Origin: Faecalicatena contorta
Lineage (GTDB): Bacteria > Bacillota > Clostridia > Lachnospirales > Lachnospiraceae
Strand: one strand, 5' to 3'
DNA length: 64,000 nucleotides
Assembly: GCF_039521745.1 (NCBI RefSeq)
Contig: NZ_BAAACT010000066.1
Shown: piece after piece, positions 25,072 through 34,226 of the stretch
Position numbering within the stretch: position 1 is the stretch's first letter
Layout: each line of letters starts with the position of its first letter
Program-made: the position numbers and the translations under genes
Notes under the pieces: model-generated
Told to the model about the DNA's origin: nothing
Database searches by the model: none
The model's input: the letters and a program-made list of their open reading frames with translations, nothing else

Positions 25072-26544
25072 ATGAAAAGAGAAAAATTTGGGTCCCGTCT
25101 TGGCTTTATTCTCGTATCAGCTGGATGCGCCATCGGACTGGGGAACGTATGGAAATTTCCGTACATGGCCGGTAAGTTTGGGGGAGCGGCATTCATTCTG
25201 ATCTATCTGATATTCCTGGTGATCCTGGGTCTTCCTATTATAGTGTGTGAGTTCAGTGTTGGAAGAGCCAGCCAGAAGAGCATTGCCACTTCCTATAATG
25301 CCCTGGAACCGGACGGCACAAGGTGGCATTTTACCCGCTGGTTCGCAATTGCCGGCAATTACATACTTGTCATGTTTTACTCCATGGTGGGCGGCTGGAT
25401 GCTCTACTACTGCTTCCGCATGGCCAGAGGTGATTTTTCCGGTATTGTATCGGAACAGGTGACTGCCAATTATGACCAAATGCTGGCGTCTCCGGGAACT
25501 TTGATGCTCTGGACCGTGATTGTCATTCTGATTGCTTTCGGAATCTGCAGTATCGGACTTCAAAAGGGCGTGGAAAAGATTATGAAGGTAACCATGATCT
25601 GCCTGCTGGCTATCATGGTCGTTCTCGCAGTCCGTTCTGTTACTCTGAGCGGTTCCAGCGAAGGCCTTCGCTTCTATCTGGTGCCTGATTTTCATAAAAT
25701 GGTGGAAAATGGAATCGGAAATGTTATTTTCGGTGCCATGAGCCAGGCATTCTTCACGCTAAGTATCGGAATGGGCGGGATGGCTATCTTCGGCAGCTAC
25801 CTGGACAAGTCCCGTTCTCTGACAGGGGAATCGCTGAGTATCGTAATCCTGGACACTTTTGTAGCTCTGATGGCCGGTCTCATCGTCATACCGGCCTGCT
25901 TTGCGTTCAACGTAGAGCCAGCCGCAGGGCCCGGACTTGTTTTCATCACGCTGCCCAATATCTTCACACAGATGGCAGGAGGCAGGATTTGGGGATCCCT
26001 GTTCTTCCTGTTTCTGTTTTGTGCTGCACTCTCTACGATTGTGGGCGTTTTTGAAAATATCGTGTCCTTTGGAATGGATCTGTTTCATTTCAGTAGGAAA
26101 AAATCTGTCGGGATCAATATCCTGCTTATCGCCGCCTTAAGCATTCCATGTATCCTTGGATTCAGCGTATGGTCCGGCTTCCAGCCTCTTGGGACTGGAA
26201 CAAACATCATGGATTTGGAAGACTTCCTTGTATCAAACAATATCCTGCCGCTGGGTTCCGTTGTCTATCTGCTCTTCTGCACCCATAAAAACGGCTGGGG
26301 ATGGAAAAACTTCATTCAGGAGGCCAACAGCGGCCGGGGAATGAAGTTTCCTGAAAAAGTCCGGGGCTACATGACCTACGTCCTTCCCTGGATCGTAGTC
26401 ATCATATACCTGAAAGGCTATTATGATATGTTCAGTAAACAAAGCACGGCTATCTTTGTGATATGGATGCTTATAGCGGTAGCTTTCCTCGCAATGATAC
26501 TGTTTGTTACGGGCAAAAGGAAGAAAAAGGGGAACGCCAGGTAA
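25072..26544 (+). CDS. Neurotransmitter:sodium symporter (NSS) family transporter
   Basis: The 490-residue membrane protein begins with the family's TM1 motif (GFILVSAGCAIGLGNVWKFPYM, about 9-30), where the unwound helix binds sodium and an amino acid. About 11-12 hydrophobic segments follow. Bacterial NSS proteins such as LeuT import amino acids; the substrate is open, and bacterial members of this length are often annotated as amino acid or tryptophan transporters. ATG 25072, six bases after GGGAGG, is preferred to the TTG at 25066. Monocistronic. Confidence 0.92.
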   Translation: MKREKFGSRLGFILVSAGCAIGLGNVWKFPYMAGKFGGAAFILIYLIFLVILGLPIIVCEFSVGRASQKSIATSYNALEPDGTRWHFTRWFAIAGNYILVMFYSMVGGWMLYYCFRMARGDFSGIVSEQVTANYDQMLASPGTLMLWTVIVILIAFGICSIGLQKGVEKIMKVTMICLLAIMVVLAVRSVTLSGSSEGLRFYLVPDFHKMVENGIGNVIFGAMSQAFFTLSIGMGGMAIFGSYLDKSRSLTGESLSIVILDTFVALMAGLIVIPACFAFNVEPAAGPGLVFITLPNIFTQMAGGRIWGSLFFLFLFCAALSTIVGVFENIVSFGMDLFHFSRKKSVGINILLIAALSIPCILGFSVWSGFQPLGTGTNIMDLEDFLVSNNILPLGSVVYLLFCTHKNGWGWKNFIQEANSGRGMKFPEKVRGYMTYVLPWIVVIIYLKGYYDMFSKQSTAIFVIWMLIAVAFLAMILFVTGKRKKKGNAR

Positions 26545-26592
26545 AAGGGGCCGGCATATTGGCAGCGACAGCACCGTTTATACTGCGCATAG

Positions 26593-27297
26593 TTACTCCT
26601 CCAGCCTCCCACGCAGAATCGTCATGGCCTGGGCCACGATTCCTGCGTGGTCCACTGCGATCATCCCCTGCTCGGAGACTGTAAAATGCTCTTCTCTGAT
26701 CAGGCCCCGCCTCAGCGTATGTTCTACTACAGCCCTTGTATCAAGACATTTCTCTTTATTCACAAAATGCAGAATATAGGTCCTTCTTACTGCTTCTTTT
26801 TCATTGCTCTCTGCTGCCAGTTCCATCTCCACGTTACACCAGGCCGCATCGGCCGCGTCATCTCCGGCCTTTATACTGACGTCTTTTTCATCCACCATCG
26901 CCATGTAGGCTGTCGTTATAACTCTGGTGCGCGGATCCCTGTTATAGTCTCCAAACGTAGCAAACTGCTCCATGACAGGATTTTTCAGACCGGTCTCCTC
27001 CATAAGCTCTCTTTTCGCCGTGTCCTCCAGATCCTCCTTCATCTCTATAAAACCTCCGGGCAGTGCCCAGAAACCAATGCTGGGATGGTTGCTGCGCTTC
27101 ACCATCAGGATCTTGAGCCCCTCGAGGGTTTCTGACAGCGCTCCGTCGTGAGAAAATACAACCGCATCCGTCGTACAGCTTGGTTTTTCATATTTATAAG
27201 GATCATAGTCCTCCAGAAAGTCCTCCAGCGTCTGTCCCGCCGGATTTTTATCATGAGTCCCGTAAAATGGTGTGATATCTTCCAAAAATGTTGGCAT
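26593..27297 (-). CDS. Nudix hydrolase
   Basis: The 234-residue protein contains a full Nudix box, GGFIEMKEDLEDTAKRELMEETG, near residues 86-108. These cut nucleoside diphosphates linked to another group. The N-terminal 45 residues and the C-terminal winged-helix-like part suggest the NrtR/ADP-ribose-pyrophosphatase-like subgroup, but no exact substrate can be given. ATG 27297 follows GGAGGAGAAACAG. Convergent with the symporter gene; the 48-base gap shows no hairpin. Confidence 0.88.
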   Translation of the reverse strand: MPTFLEDITPFYGTHDKNPAGQTLEDFLEDYDPYKYEKPSCTTDAVVFSHDGALSETLEGLKILMVKRSNHPSIGFWALPGGFIEMKEDLEDTAKRELMEETGLKNPVMEQFATFGDYNRDPRTRVITTAYMAMVDEKDVSIKAGDDAADAAWCNVEMELAAESNEKEAVRRTYILHFVNKEKCLDTRAVVEHTLRRGLIREEHFTVSEQGMIAVDHAGIVAQAMTILRGRLEE

Positions 27298-27370
27298 CTG
27301 TTTCTCCTCCTGCTGTATAATACCCAATACTGTGTTTGATATTTCAGGTAAATTACTCCGAGTTATAATA

Positions 27371-27407
27371 GAAAGACGGGACGAGGATGTTCTCCCGTCC
27401 CGTCTTT
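27371..27407 (-). terminator. Terminator of the sigma/anti-sigma-type operon
   Basis: GAAAGACGGGACG / CGTCCCGTCTTTC, 13-base arms, 65 bases past the stop at 27473. It lies just upstream of the Nudix gene. Confidence 0.6.
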
Positions 27408-27472
27408 CCATTATATTAGATTTTATGTCTTCTGTAAACAGCTGCTTTTATAATTAAAATTCTGCCAGCTTC

Positions 27473-28963
27473 CTACTCGCTGATTCTAACGTACGGTGTT
27501 GTAATCGCACTACCGTCCGCATTCGTACCGCCTGCAAATATCCGAAGATACAGATTATCCAGCTGGTCTTCGTCTGCAACATAGACCAGGGTGTACTCTA
27601 TCTCTTCTCCTGCTGACATAGGGCGGAAAAATGCAGATTTCATTCTTTCGATCCCTTCCGTATAATATATATCATCGTAATAGATCGGGAAACTGCTGCC
27701 ATTATTGGAAAGCCACTGCATGCCATACCCTTCATTTGCTGATCTGAAGCTGTCGGCTGGATAAGCACAGCTGCCGTCTTCTCTTGGTATCAGTGTTGTC
27801 AGATCCGGGGCAATTGAGATACCCATTATCTGATTGCTCTCTGACTGCACATCGGAATAATTTTTCGCTTTCATCTTAACAACAACATACTTGGACTTCA
27901 CGGTTTCAAGCACGCCGTCCTGTGATTCCGTGCCATTCTCATCTACCGTATACCGATATCTCTCATGAGGTTTCAGAGTACCGTCTTCTTCCATCCACGG
28001 AGCAACTTCATCATAACTGGCAAAGTTCTCTGCCGGGTATTCTGACAGTGGAAGTGCGTCCAAAATTTCCGCATCCTGCACGGTAAAACGGACATCATCC
28101 GTGCCATCTATCTGCTGACCGTCCTCCATCATTATATTGGGATCACTGATTTCATCTCCTATTGCATAGATGTCATCGGCTGCCACTCCTGTCTGATAAG
28201 ACTTTGCACAACCCTTTGCATAAGCTTCCATATCCTGAAGTTCTGCATCTGTCATATAGGGAACGGTCTCTTCCAGGACCTCAATCTTCAGTCCTTCTGC
28301 GACTTTTACTATTTCCTCTGCCGGAAGGTCGCTTTCACTCCATACCATTATTCCGTATCCATACTCTTCATTGAATAGATAAATACGCTTAACCGTCTCT
28401 TCGCTGTCTGTGTAAAAACTGTCATTCACAAATACATCCGTCTTCATTCCGCTGATTTCCAGCGTGTCCAAGTGGGAGTCCTTTGAATAAGACATGACGT
28501 CTACGGCACCGGTACGCTCTAAGTAATCCAGATCCGCCGCATTATATGGGATAACAGAAAGGGCTCCTCCATTTGCCTCATTATGCCACTTATTTCCATA
28601 TGGGCTGTCTTCTCCGTACAATGTATACCCTTCAGGTATATAAGTCGCTTCTACAGATATCTTATGGGCTTCTTTTTCTCTGTCCACTTGAAAATCATAT
28701 TTAACAGAGTTCTCATTCTCCACAAGATTTGCAGAAAGGAATTTGCTTGCCGCCAGCGTAACAACAGACATTCCCACTGCCAGCACCGCCACTGCCGCCA
28801 CTGCTGCCCATGTACGCCGCTTCCTTGTATACTTCATCGCTACCTTTTTCCCAATCCCAAGCTGCTCATAAGTATCCTGAATCCGATTCTCTATTTTCTC
28901 AGGGATTTCAACATCCTGTTGTAAAATTCGTTCTATTTTCTTTTTTGAATATTCGTTCTTCAA
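27473..28963 (-). CDS. Membrane-anchored partner of the ECF sigma factor (probable anti-sigma factor)
   Basis: The 496-residue protein has a cytoplasmic N-terminus of about 50 residues, one membrane segment (about 51-71, WAAVAAVAVLAVGMSVVTLAAS) and a large extracellular part. It starts five bases after the sigma gene stop, the normal place for an anti-sigma factor, and similar DUF4179-type proteins occur beside Clostridium sigma genes. No zinc-binding anti-sigma motif is visible. Role inferred from position and topology. Confidence 0.75.
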   Translation of the reverse strand: MKNEYSKKKIERILQQDVEIPEKIENRIQDTYEQLGIGKKVAMKYTRKRRTWAAVAAVAVLAVGMSVVTLAASKFLSANLVENENSVKYDFQVDREKEAHKISVEATYIPEGYTLYGEDSPYGNKWHNEANGGALSVIPYNAADLDYLERTGAVDVMSYSKDSHLDTLEISGMKTDVFVNDSFYTDSEETVKRIYLFNEEYGYGIMVWSESDLPAEEIVKVAEGLKIEVLEETVPYMTDAELQDMEAYAKGCAKSYQTGVAADDIYAIGDEISDPNIMMEDGQQIDGTDDVRFTVQDAEILDALPLSEYPAENFASYDEVAPWMEEDGTLKPHERYRYTVDENGTESQDGVLETVKSKYVVVKMKAKNYSDVQSESNQIMGISIAPDLTTLIPREDGSCAYPADSFRSANEGYGMQWLSNNGSSFPIYYDDIYYTEGIERMKSAFFRPMSAGEEIEYTLVYVADEDQLDNLYLRIFAGGTNADGSAITTPYVRISE

Positions 28964-28968
28964 ACCTT

Positions 28969-29484
28969 CTACCTCCTTTGAACTGCCACTTCCAGCCCAT
29001 ATACTTTTTCAAACTGCCTGCGTCCCCGAACCAGCCTTGTCTTGACCGTACTCTCTTCCAGTTCCAGTATCTGTGCAATTTCTCTGATCTTGAAACCTTC
29101 CGAATAATACAAAAGCAAAACGATCCGATACTTGTCGTCCATCTGGTTCATCAGTTCTTCAAATTCATAATTCTGAAGCGCCATACATGTACCCTCCTGT
29201 TCCGGAACAGTATTTGAGAGATATTCCCGTTTTCCGGCTCTCAAAATGTCGTTGCATTTGTTGATCAGAATACGTATCAGCCATGTTTTAAAATACTTGG
29301 GTTCTTTCAGCCTGTCGATATTCTCATAGCATGCAATGATCGTTTCCTGTATGGCATCTGCAATGTCTTCCTGTTTATGCAGGTAGCTTCTTGCAGTCTT
29401 GTACATATCCTGCTTTACCAGTTCGATCAGTTCCACAAAAGCCTGATCGTCGTGCTTCTGTGCTCTTTTAATAAGGTATTTCAA
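28969..29484 (-). CDS. ECF-type RNA polymerase sigma factor
   Basis: The 171-residue protein has region 2 (ARSYLHKQEDIADAIQETIIACYENIDRLKEPKYFKTWL..., about 32-74) and region 4 with a helix-turn-helix (EGFKIREIAQILELEESTVKTRLVRGR, about 128-154). It probably answers an envelope signal relayed by the membrane protein that follows. A TGAAAC-17-CGTC promoter upstream suggests it transcribes its own operon. Confidence 0.93.
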   Translation of the reverse strand: MKYLIKRAQKHDDQAFVELIELVKQDMYKTARSYLHKQEDIADAIQETIIACYENIDRLKEPKYFKTWLIRILINKCNDILRAGKREYLSNTVPEQEGTCMALQNYEFEELMNQMDDKYRIVLLLYYSEGFKIREIAQILELEESTVKTRLVRGRRQFEKVYGLEVAVQRR

Positions 29485-29537
29485 CAGAAGACCTCCTTCC
29501 CCTCATCAATGCCGGCATGATTGTCTTTCAATTATTA

Positions 29538-29564
29538 GACGTACCGGGACAGCAAATAGTTTCA
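29538..29564 (-). promoter_or_regulatory. ECF-type promoter of the sigma operon
   Basis: TGAAAC (29564-29559) and CGTC (29541-29538) on the minus strand with 17 bases between, close to the consensus of Bacillus SigW/SigV-type factors. It lies about 55 bases before the sigma start. Confidence 0.6.
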
Positions 29565-29613
29565 GACTGCTGATAAAATTTATAAATAGGAAACAAATAA
29601 TTTCTGAAATTTA

Positions 29614-29627
29614 TCGTAATATTACGA
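29614..29627. promoter_or_regulatory. Palindrome in the divergent sigma/AraC control region
   Basis: TCGTAATATTACGA is a perfect 14-base palindrome midway between the divergent sigma and AraC-type genes. It could be an operator. Confidence 0.4.
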
Positions 29628-29707
29628 AACAACATTAACATTTCGATTATCTTCCAATGTTTGCCTGTTAGTATTCATGTTATTCTATAAAAAAGGGGGG
29701 TGCCGTT

Positions 29708-30586
29708 ATGAACGATAAATTAGAAAACCTGTTCAGTGCACATTATGGAAATAAAAATTTTCTGAACAGAAACTGTCAGCATTATTACTGCGATGTCCTA
29801 TCGATTGCTTCAGCAGGGGAATCGACTGAATATCTTTCCAGTCCATTCTGCCATTCACACCATGCTTACGAATTCATGATTCCATACAGCCCACTTCCCC
29901 TCATCATATATGAAGACGCTGTGTATATCGGTGAGGCTGGCTGTGTATATCCCGTGCAGAGCGGCCGGATGCATGCATACAGGTACCGCAATTCCAGTAT
30001 TGCCCATGATAATATTGTAATTGAAAAGGACTTTTTTGAACAGATCCTGCATGAAAAAGGATGCTATGGAAAAGAGTTTGATATGAGTTTTGACCTTACG
30101 AAAGAGGCCGGAACCTACATCCGGTATTTTAAAGAGGAATTTTCTAAACAAAATGACTGTGATTTCTCCAAGCTTATTCATCTCTCGGCCCTCATTGCTT
30201 CTGTGTTCACAGATTGCGAATTTAGTAAAAAAAGAGACCGCCTGAAAGCTCCTCCGCAGTATCAAAAAGGAATCTATCAGATTGTCTCTTACATGAACCA
30301 GCATTATGCGGATGACCTGCAGGTAGAAACACTGGCGGCCATGTGCGGCCTTTCCCGCACTTATTTTATAACTGCATTCAAGAAAGCAGTCGGCGAAACG
30401 CCTTACAATTATCTATTAAAACTACGCATCGCCAAATCGCAGCTGCTGCTGGAGAATCCCAATTACTCCATCAAGGAAATCGCTCTGCTGTGCGGTTTTC
30501 AAAAGCCAAACACGTTTTCCTCCCTCTTCCGGAATTATACCGGTATGACACCTACCGAATATAAACAAAAACTGCTGCTTCCGTGA
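29708..30586 (+). CDS. AraC-family transcriptional regulator
   Basis: The 292-residue protein has an N-terminal cupin-like sensing domain (about 30-150, with HSHHAYEFMIPY) and two C-terminal AraC helix-turn-helices: VETLAAMCGLSRTYFITAFKKAVGETPYNYLLKLRI, then IKEIALLCGFQKPNTFSSLFRNYTGMTPTEYKQK. Such proteins usually act on sugar or stress genes. AGGGGGGTGCC precedes the ATG. No obvious target adjoins it. Confidence 0.9.
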   Translation: MNDKLENLFSAHYGNKNFLNRNCQHYYCDVLSIASAGESTEYLSSPFCHSHHAYEFMIPYSPLPLIIYEDAVYIGEAGCVYPVQSGRMHAYRYRNSSIAHDNIVIEKDFFEQILHEKGCYGKEFDMSFDLTKEAGTYIRYFKEEFSKQNDCDFSKLIHLSALIASVFTDCEFSKKRDRLKAPPQYQKGIYQIVSYMNQHYADDLQVETLAAMCGLSRTYFITAFKKAVGETPYNYLLKLRIAKSQLLLENPNYSIKEIALLCGFQKPNTFSSLFRNYTGMTPTEYKQKLLLP

Positions 30587-30656
30587 CATCCGCTCTCGAA
30601 TTGAGTCCTAGGCTGCTGAAGTGATTGTTTCCACACCTGCTGCAGACTATAGCAGA

Positions 30657-30772
30657 TTACATCATTGGTCTCTGCCAGTCTCCTGTCTTTTCTTTCTGCT
30701 CCTCTATCTTGGATCTCATACAGAAGACCGGCGTAATATTATCCGGACAGCTTTTTGCAGACCGTGACTCAT
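30657..30772 (-). pseudogene. Short cysteine-containing reading frame broken at an A5 run
   Basis: An ATG at 30772 follows AGGGGAGAGGGTATCT, a proper ribosome binding site, but its frame stops after 18 codons. If one A is added to the five-A run at 30756-30752, the frame continues to a TAA at 30657 and gives 38 residues: MSHGLQKSCPDNITPVF, then CMRSKIEEQKEKTGDWQRP and MM. The composition looks protein-like. It follows the 109-residue gene by 40 bases. Either a small degraded gene or a sequencing indel. Confidence 0.4.
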
Positions 30773-30812
30773 AGATACCCTCTCCCCTGAAAGAAAGGGA
30801 ACTCTTGCTTAA

Positions 30813-31142
30813 CTATGCCAAAAAAGTTTCAATATTGGCGAGCAGTTCTATAAACCGGCAGTCTAATTCTGCCTTTTCCGCCGCGCTCTCCGCAGCAAAA
30901 TCGAATCCTGGAATACCAAGCATCACATGATTTGCAGCGCTCCAGTCCCGTATTAAAATCTGTTCCATCTGCTCCCATCCCTCATACTGTACAAGAAAAC
31001 AGATCTCCAGATTGTATTTCATATTTTCAAGACACCTGTAAAAATATGGAATCTCTTCCATCTGAAGTCCACGAATAAAATCCAACAGTTCATCAAGGCA
31101 TTTTCTTAACGGAACAAGATCTTCTCTGTCCAGGCTCTTCAT
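30813..31142 (-). CDS. Hypothetical helical protein
   Basis: ATG 31142, seven bases after AGGGGGG, gives 109 residues, acidic and helical, with no membrane segment (LRKCLDELLDFIRGLQMEEI, then ENMKYNLEICFLVQYEGWEQ). I do not recognise the family. The in-frame codons upstream to 31163 lie in front of the binding site and were left out. It may form a unit with the short broken frame at 30657-30772. Confidence 0.6.
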   Translation of the reverse strand: MKSLDREDLVPLRKCLDELLDFIRGLQMEEIPYFYRCLENMKYNLEICFLVQYEGWEQMEQILIRDWSAANHVMLGIPGFDFAAESAAEKAELDCRFIELLANIETFLA

Positions 31143-31345
31143 GGTATTACCCCCCTCGTTCAAGCCTGCACCGAAAAATCACCCCTGAATCTTTTTGTAT
31201 TATATCATAATCTCATGGAAATCACTCTATTTTCCGACATATTATAACAAAAATCGACAAAATGTGGCATCCCGAAAAAACCAGGTATAGATCCCATTAT
31301 TCCGCACATACTATTAGAAAAAATATCCTTTTGGAGGGTGCCTTA

Positions 31346-31933
31346 ATGAAACCTTTTAACAAAAGAAATAAGCGGCTGTTTATCAGTACAATCATCGGAG
31401 TCATCTTTGTCTCTGCCGCAGGAACACTGCTTCATTTTGTCTACAGCTGGACGGGTAATAACTCCATTATTGGGCTTTTTGCCCCTGTAAATGAATCTAC
31501 CTGGGAACATATGAAGCTTATCTATTTCCCAATGCTGTTATTCTGTGCCGCGGAATACTTCTTTCTGTCGGGACACTATCAACGGCTGATCCGGGCAGAT
31601 CTGGCCGGCATACTGGCAGGAACGTGGTTGATTCCCGTAGCCTTTTATACTTACACAGGGATTCTGGGCTTCCATACGCTGACACTGGATATACTGACCT
31701 TTCTCTTCAGCGTCTTAACCGCATTTTATGTACGCTGCCACTCCCTTCTGCTGCCCGGACATATAGAGCACACCCTTTTCGATAAAATATTCAAAACCAA
31801 ATCAGGAACGAAGTGCCGGGGACTGTCGGGCCCTGCCTTTTTCTATTTCATATGTGTCCTGATTACAGGTGTATGCTTTCTCATCTTCACTTATTACCCT
31901 CCGGCAGCCGGCCTGTTCGTTTCCCCTTCCTGA
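31346..31933 (+). CDS. DUF6512-type integral membrane protein
   Basis: The 195-residue protein has five to six hydrophobic segments and the family-like stretch LLHFVYSWTGNNSIIGLFAPVNESTWEHMKL near 25-55. ATG 31346 follows TTGGAGGGTGCC; the longer frame from 31262 has no site. Function unknown. Confidence 0.7.
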   Translation: MKPFNKRNKRLFISTIIGVIFVSAAGTLLHFVYSWTGNNSIIGLFAPVNESTWEHMKLIYFPMLLFCAAEYFFLSGHYQRLIRADLAGILAGTWLIPVAFYTYTGILGFHTLTLDILTFLFSVLTAFYVRCHSLLLPGHIEHTLFDKIFKTKSGTKCRGLSGPAFFYFICVLITGVCFLIFTYYPPAAGLFVSPS

Positions 31934-31965
31934 TTAGGTTTTCTTTGGGTATCCACTCCCTCAGC

Positions 31966-31997
31966 ATAAAAAGGAGAAAGCCAGCCAAGGCTTCTCC
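31966..31997 (-). terminator. Terminator of the LytTR/LiaF-like operon
   Basis: GGAGAA-GCC / GGC-TTCTCC stem followed by TTTTTATG on the minus strand, about 42 bases past the LiaF-like stop. Confidence 0.6.
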
Positions 31998-32038
31998 AAT
32001 TCGGATAAGCAGGGCTGTCTTCCTCTCATGTACCGTTG

Positions 32039-32737
32039 CTATATATAAATAATTGTAACTCCGGAAAAGCTCACTTTCCCATTGAGCACCAGAGAAACTG
32101 TCCCGTCCGGCTGGCATCTTCCCTTCTCGTCAACCCCCCCGAATGCTGCGCTCAACTGATTTACCACCTGCCAGCTGCGTGGAATATAGAGTTCCACACC
32201 ACCAAAGGAAACATCCAGCTTAACAGCTGCCTGCCCCTGAGGAACCTGTGCATGGTCAAAGTACACCTTCATGGCACCGAAGGAACAATGGATACCAGCT
32301 CCCCTGAAGTCTTCGGAGTTAATATACTTAATGCTGGAGCCAAAGGAGCTTTCCATCCTCATTGCATCCCCCTCTATCGTCTCCACTTCGCTGAAGCTGT
32401 CGTCAAAATGGGTACTGTGTTGATGCCAGCTCCGCTCCGGACGGTACAAAAATGCTGCGCCGATGCTTCCGAGAAGAGCCGCTCCCAGAACCGTCCATGG
32501 GGTCAGTGCCGTAATTCCCAGCGGCTCTGCATAAATAATGCAGAGAAAAGCCAGAGAAAACAATACTCCCGGTATGCTTCTGTGGATCGCACTCTTAATC
32601 AGTGTCGCTGCAAAGATCACAGACAAGAGCAGCATCCAGATACTGATCCTTGTATTCAGGATTCCAAGTCTGCTGATGACCAGAAGCACCGCCCCAATGA
32701 TAAAAAATATTCCCCAGAATAATCGTTCTTTTTTCAT
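32039..32737 (-). CDS. LiaF-like membrane protein
   Basis: The 232-residue protein has four hydrophobic segments in its first 110 residues and a C-terminal beta-rich domain with repeating SFG and SFGGVELYIP motifs, as in the cell-wall-stress protein LiaF. It starts four bases after the LytTR gene's stop, with AGAGGTAAGG before the ATG, so the two form an operon. LytTR/LiaF-like pairs often autoregulate or report on envelope stress; that role is inferred. Confidence 0.8.
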   Translation of the reverse strand: MKKERLFWGIFFIIGAVLLVISRLGILNTRISIWMLLLSVIFAATLIKSAIHRSIPGVLFSLAFLCIIYAEPLGITALTPWTVLGAALLGSIGAAFLYRPERSWHQHSTHFDDSFSEVETIEGDAMRMESSFGSSIKYINSEDFRGAGIHCSFGAMKVYFDHAQVPQGQAAVKLDVSFGGVELYIPRSWQVVNQLSAAFGGVDEKGRCQPDGTVSLVLNGKVSFSGVTIIYI

Positions 32738-32741
32738 GTCC

Positions 32742-33194
32742 TTACCTCTTTTCTTCCAGCCGGTTTCGAAGCGGCTTGTAATAATATCTGGATACATATA
32801 CCTGTTTGTGTGTTTCCTTAAACTGGACCACACAGGAAGTGGATACGGAACGATTGATTGCATAGATGCTTTTCGTGTTCAATATCGTAGACTTGGATAC
32901 TCTCATGAAATATCCCGGCAGAATCTCCTCCAGTTCATACAGGCGGTGCCGGATTTTGTAAATGTCATCCACCGTATGTGCATGGATTGCCTTTCCGTCA
33001 GTCTCGAAGAAAAGGATATCGGTAAGCATCAGATAGTACTCTGTCTCTTCCTTGTAGAATACGATCCGCTGCTCCTGCCTGGAGATTTCGCTCAGCGCCT
33101 TCTGCACTTTCTGCACCTGGTCATTCAGGCTGCTGCTTCTGATAATGACCTCTTCCTCTGTTAAATTCTCATCAATTTCAATTCGTATTTTCAT
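32742..33194 (-). CDS. LytTR DNA-binding protein
   Basis: The 150-residue protein has a short N-terminal region and a LytTR domain (about 48-145) with ILFFETDGKAIHAHT, YKIRHRLYELEEIL and FMRVSKSTILNTKSI. No receiver domain is present. ATG 33194 follows GGAGAGGGAAATGAG. It is the first gene of a pair with the LiaF-like protein. Confidence 0.88.
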   Translation of the reverse strand: MKIRIEIDENLTEEEVIIRSSSLNDQVQKVQKALSEISRQEQRIVFYKEETEYYLMLTDILFFETDGKAIHAHTVDDIYKIRHRLYELEEILPGYFMRVSKSTILNTKSIYAINRSVSTSCVVQFKETHKQVYVSRYYYKPLRNRLEEKR

Positions 33195-33410
33195 CTCATT
33201 TCCCTCTCCACGCATTTATCTAACCATATATTAACTCCCTTGTAAATACAAAAGGCGCATGTGGTAAAAATGGGAAGGCAAGTGGTCAAAAAACGAGTCT
33301 CATGTGCCGCTGTAAATTAAACAGAAGTTTTTACTATACCTTCTGGACTTTATCCTGTCTTCAGTATAGAATAAGTACTGAATGAATTGTAAAAACGGAG
33401 GAATCATAAA

Positions 33411-33857
33411 ATGAAATTTTTGATACAGAGAGTATCCGAGGCTTCAGTAGCAGTGGATGGCAATGTAATTGGTTCTATTGAAAAGGGGTTTCTCGTACTG
33501 ATTGGCGTATCCGACAGAGACACCGAGGAGACTGCAGACAAGCTGGTACGTAAGATGACAGGGCTTAGAATATTTGAGGATGAGAACGGCAAGACAAACC
33601 TCTCTCTGGCTGACGTGGATGGCAGCCTTCTGTTGATTTCACAGTTCACGCTGTACGCAAACTGTAAAAAAGGGAACCGCCCCAGCTTCATAGAAGCAGG
33701 CCAGCCCGACAGGGCCAATGCCCTCTATGAATATATCATAGAAAAATGCAGGGCATCCGTCCCCAATGTGCAGACCGGAAGTTTCGGGGCAGAAATGAAA
33801 GTCAGCCTCATCAACGACGGTCCCTTTACTATTATTTTAGATTCAGAAGATCTGTGA
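33411..33857 (+). CDS. dtd: D-aminoacyl-tRNA deacylase
   Basis: The 148-residue enzyme removes D-amino acids from mischarged tRNA. Family motifs are MKFLIQRVSEASVAVDG at the start, SQFTLYANCKKGNRPSF (about 80-96) and NDGPFTIILDS near the end, which hold the SQxT and GP cis-dipeptide residues. GGAGGAATCATAAA precedes the ATG. Single gene; the tRNA-Thr gene follows on the other strand. Confidence 0.95.
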   Translation: MKFLIQRVSEASVAVDGNVIGSIEKGFLVLIGVSDRDTEETADKLVRKMTGLRIFEDENGKTNLSLADVDGSLLLISQFTLYANCKKGNRPSFIEAGQPDRANALYEYIIEKCRASVPNVQTGSFGAEMKVSLINDGPFTIILDSEDL

Positions 33858-33952
33858 CATGGTGCATCCTGTCGGTAGGAAAGTTCGTCGCCTGAGGACG
33901 GCTGCTGAACGGGAGCAGCGTATTGATTCGTTTGGTGGTGCGGAAATAACTG

Positions 33953-33976
33953 CAAAAAATACTCCCCTTAGGGAGT
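33953..33976 (-). terminator. Terminator of tRNA-Thr
   Basis: ACTCCC / GGGAGT stem followed by ATTTTTT on the minus strand, 16 bases past the tRNA. Confidence 0.75.
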
Positions 33977-33991
33977 CTGTAAAATTTAAAA

Positions 33992-34064
33992 AGCTGTCGA
34001 GCGGAATCGAACCGCCGACCTCCGCCTTACCAAGGCGACGCTCTACCGACTGAGCCACGACAGC
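33992..34064 (-). tRNA. tRNA-Thr (anticodon GGT)
   Basis: A full cloverleaf folds on the minus strand: acceptor GCTGTCG/CGACAGC, D arm GCTC/GAGC, anticodon stem TCGCC/GGCGG with loop TTGGTAA, T arm GGCGG/CCGCT with TTCGATT. Anticodon GGT reads ACC/ACU. CCA is not encoded. Discriminator base T. Confidence 0.95.
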
Positions 34065-34165
34065 CTGTGCGCGTTACTTACGCAACGATATTAATATACA
34101 CTAAACCTAGTCTAATTGTCAACATATATTTGAAAATTTATCAAAAGTCAAATTGGATGTACCTA

Positions 34166-34197
34166 GCAAAAGGACGGCGGCTTTACCTTCCTTTTGC
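34166..34197 (-). terminator. Possible terminator of the ABC transporter operon
   Basis: GCAAAAGGA / TCCTTTTGC pair across a GC-rich loop 30 bases past the permease stop. No clean T run follows. Confidence 0.4.
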
Positions 34198-34226
34198 GGC
34201 CCCATCCAAAGACAGTAAAACACTTA

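Noticed and set aside
24903..25175. Plus-strand frame crossing the 64-base palindrome
   Set aside because: Its first half translates the palindrome and its second half shadows the symporter gene.
33858..33950. Possible structured RNA after dtd (GCTGCT...AGCAGC hairpin)
   Set aside because: Only one short hairpin is visible, with no promoter or family motif.
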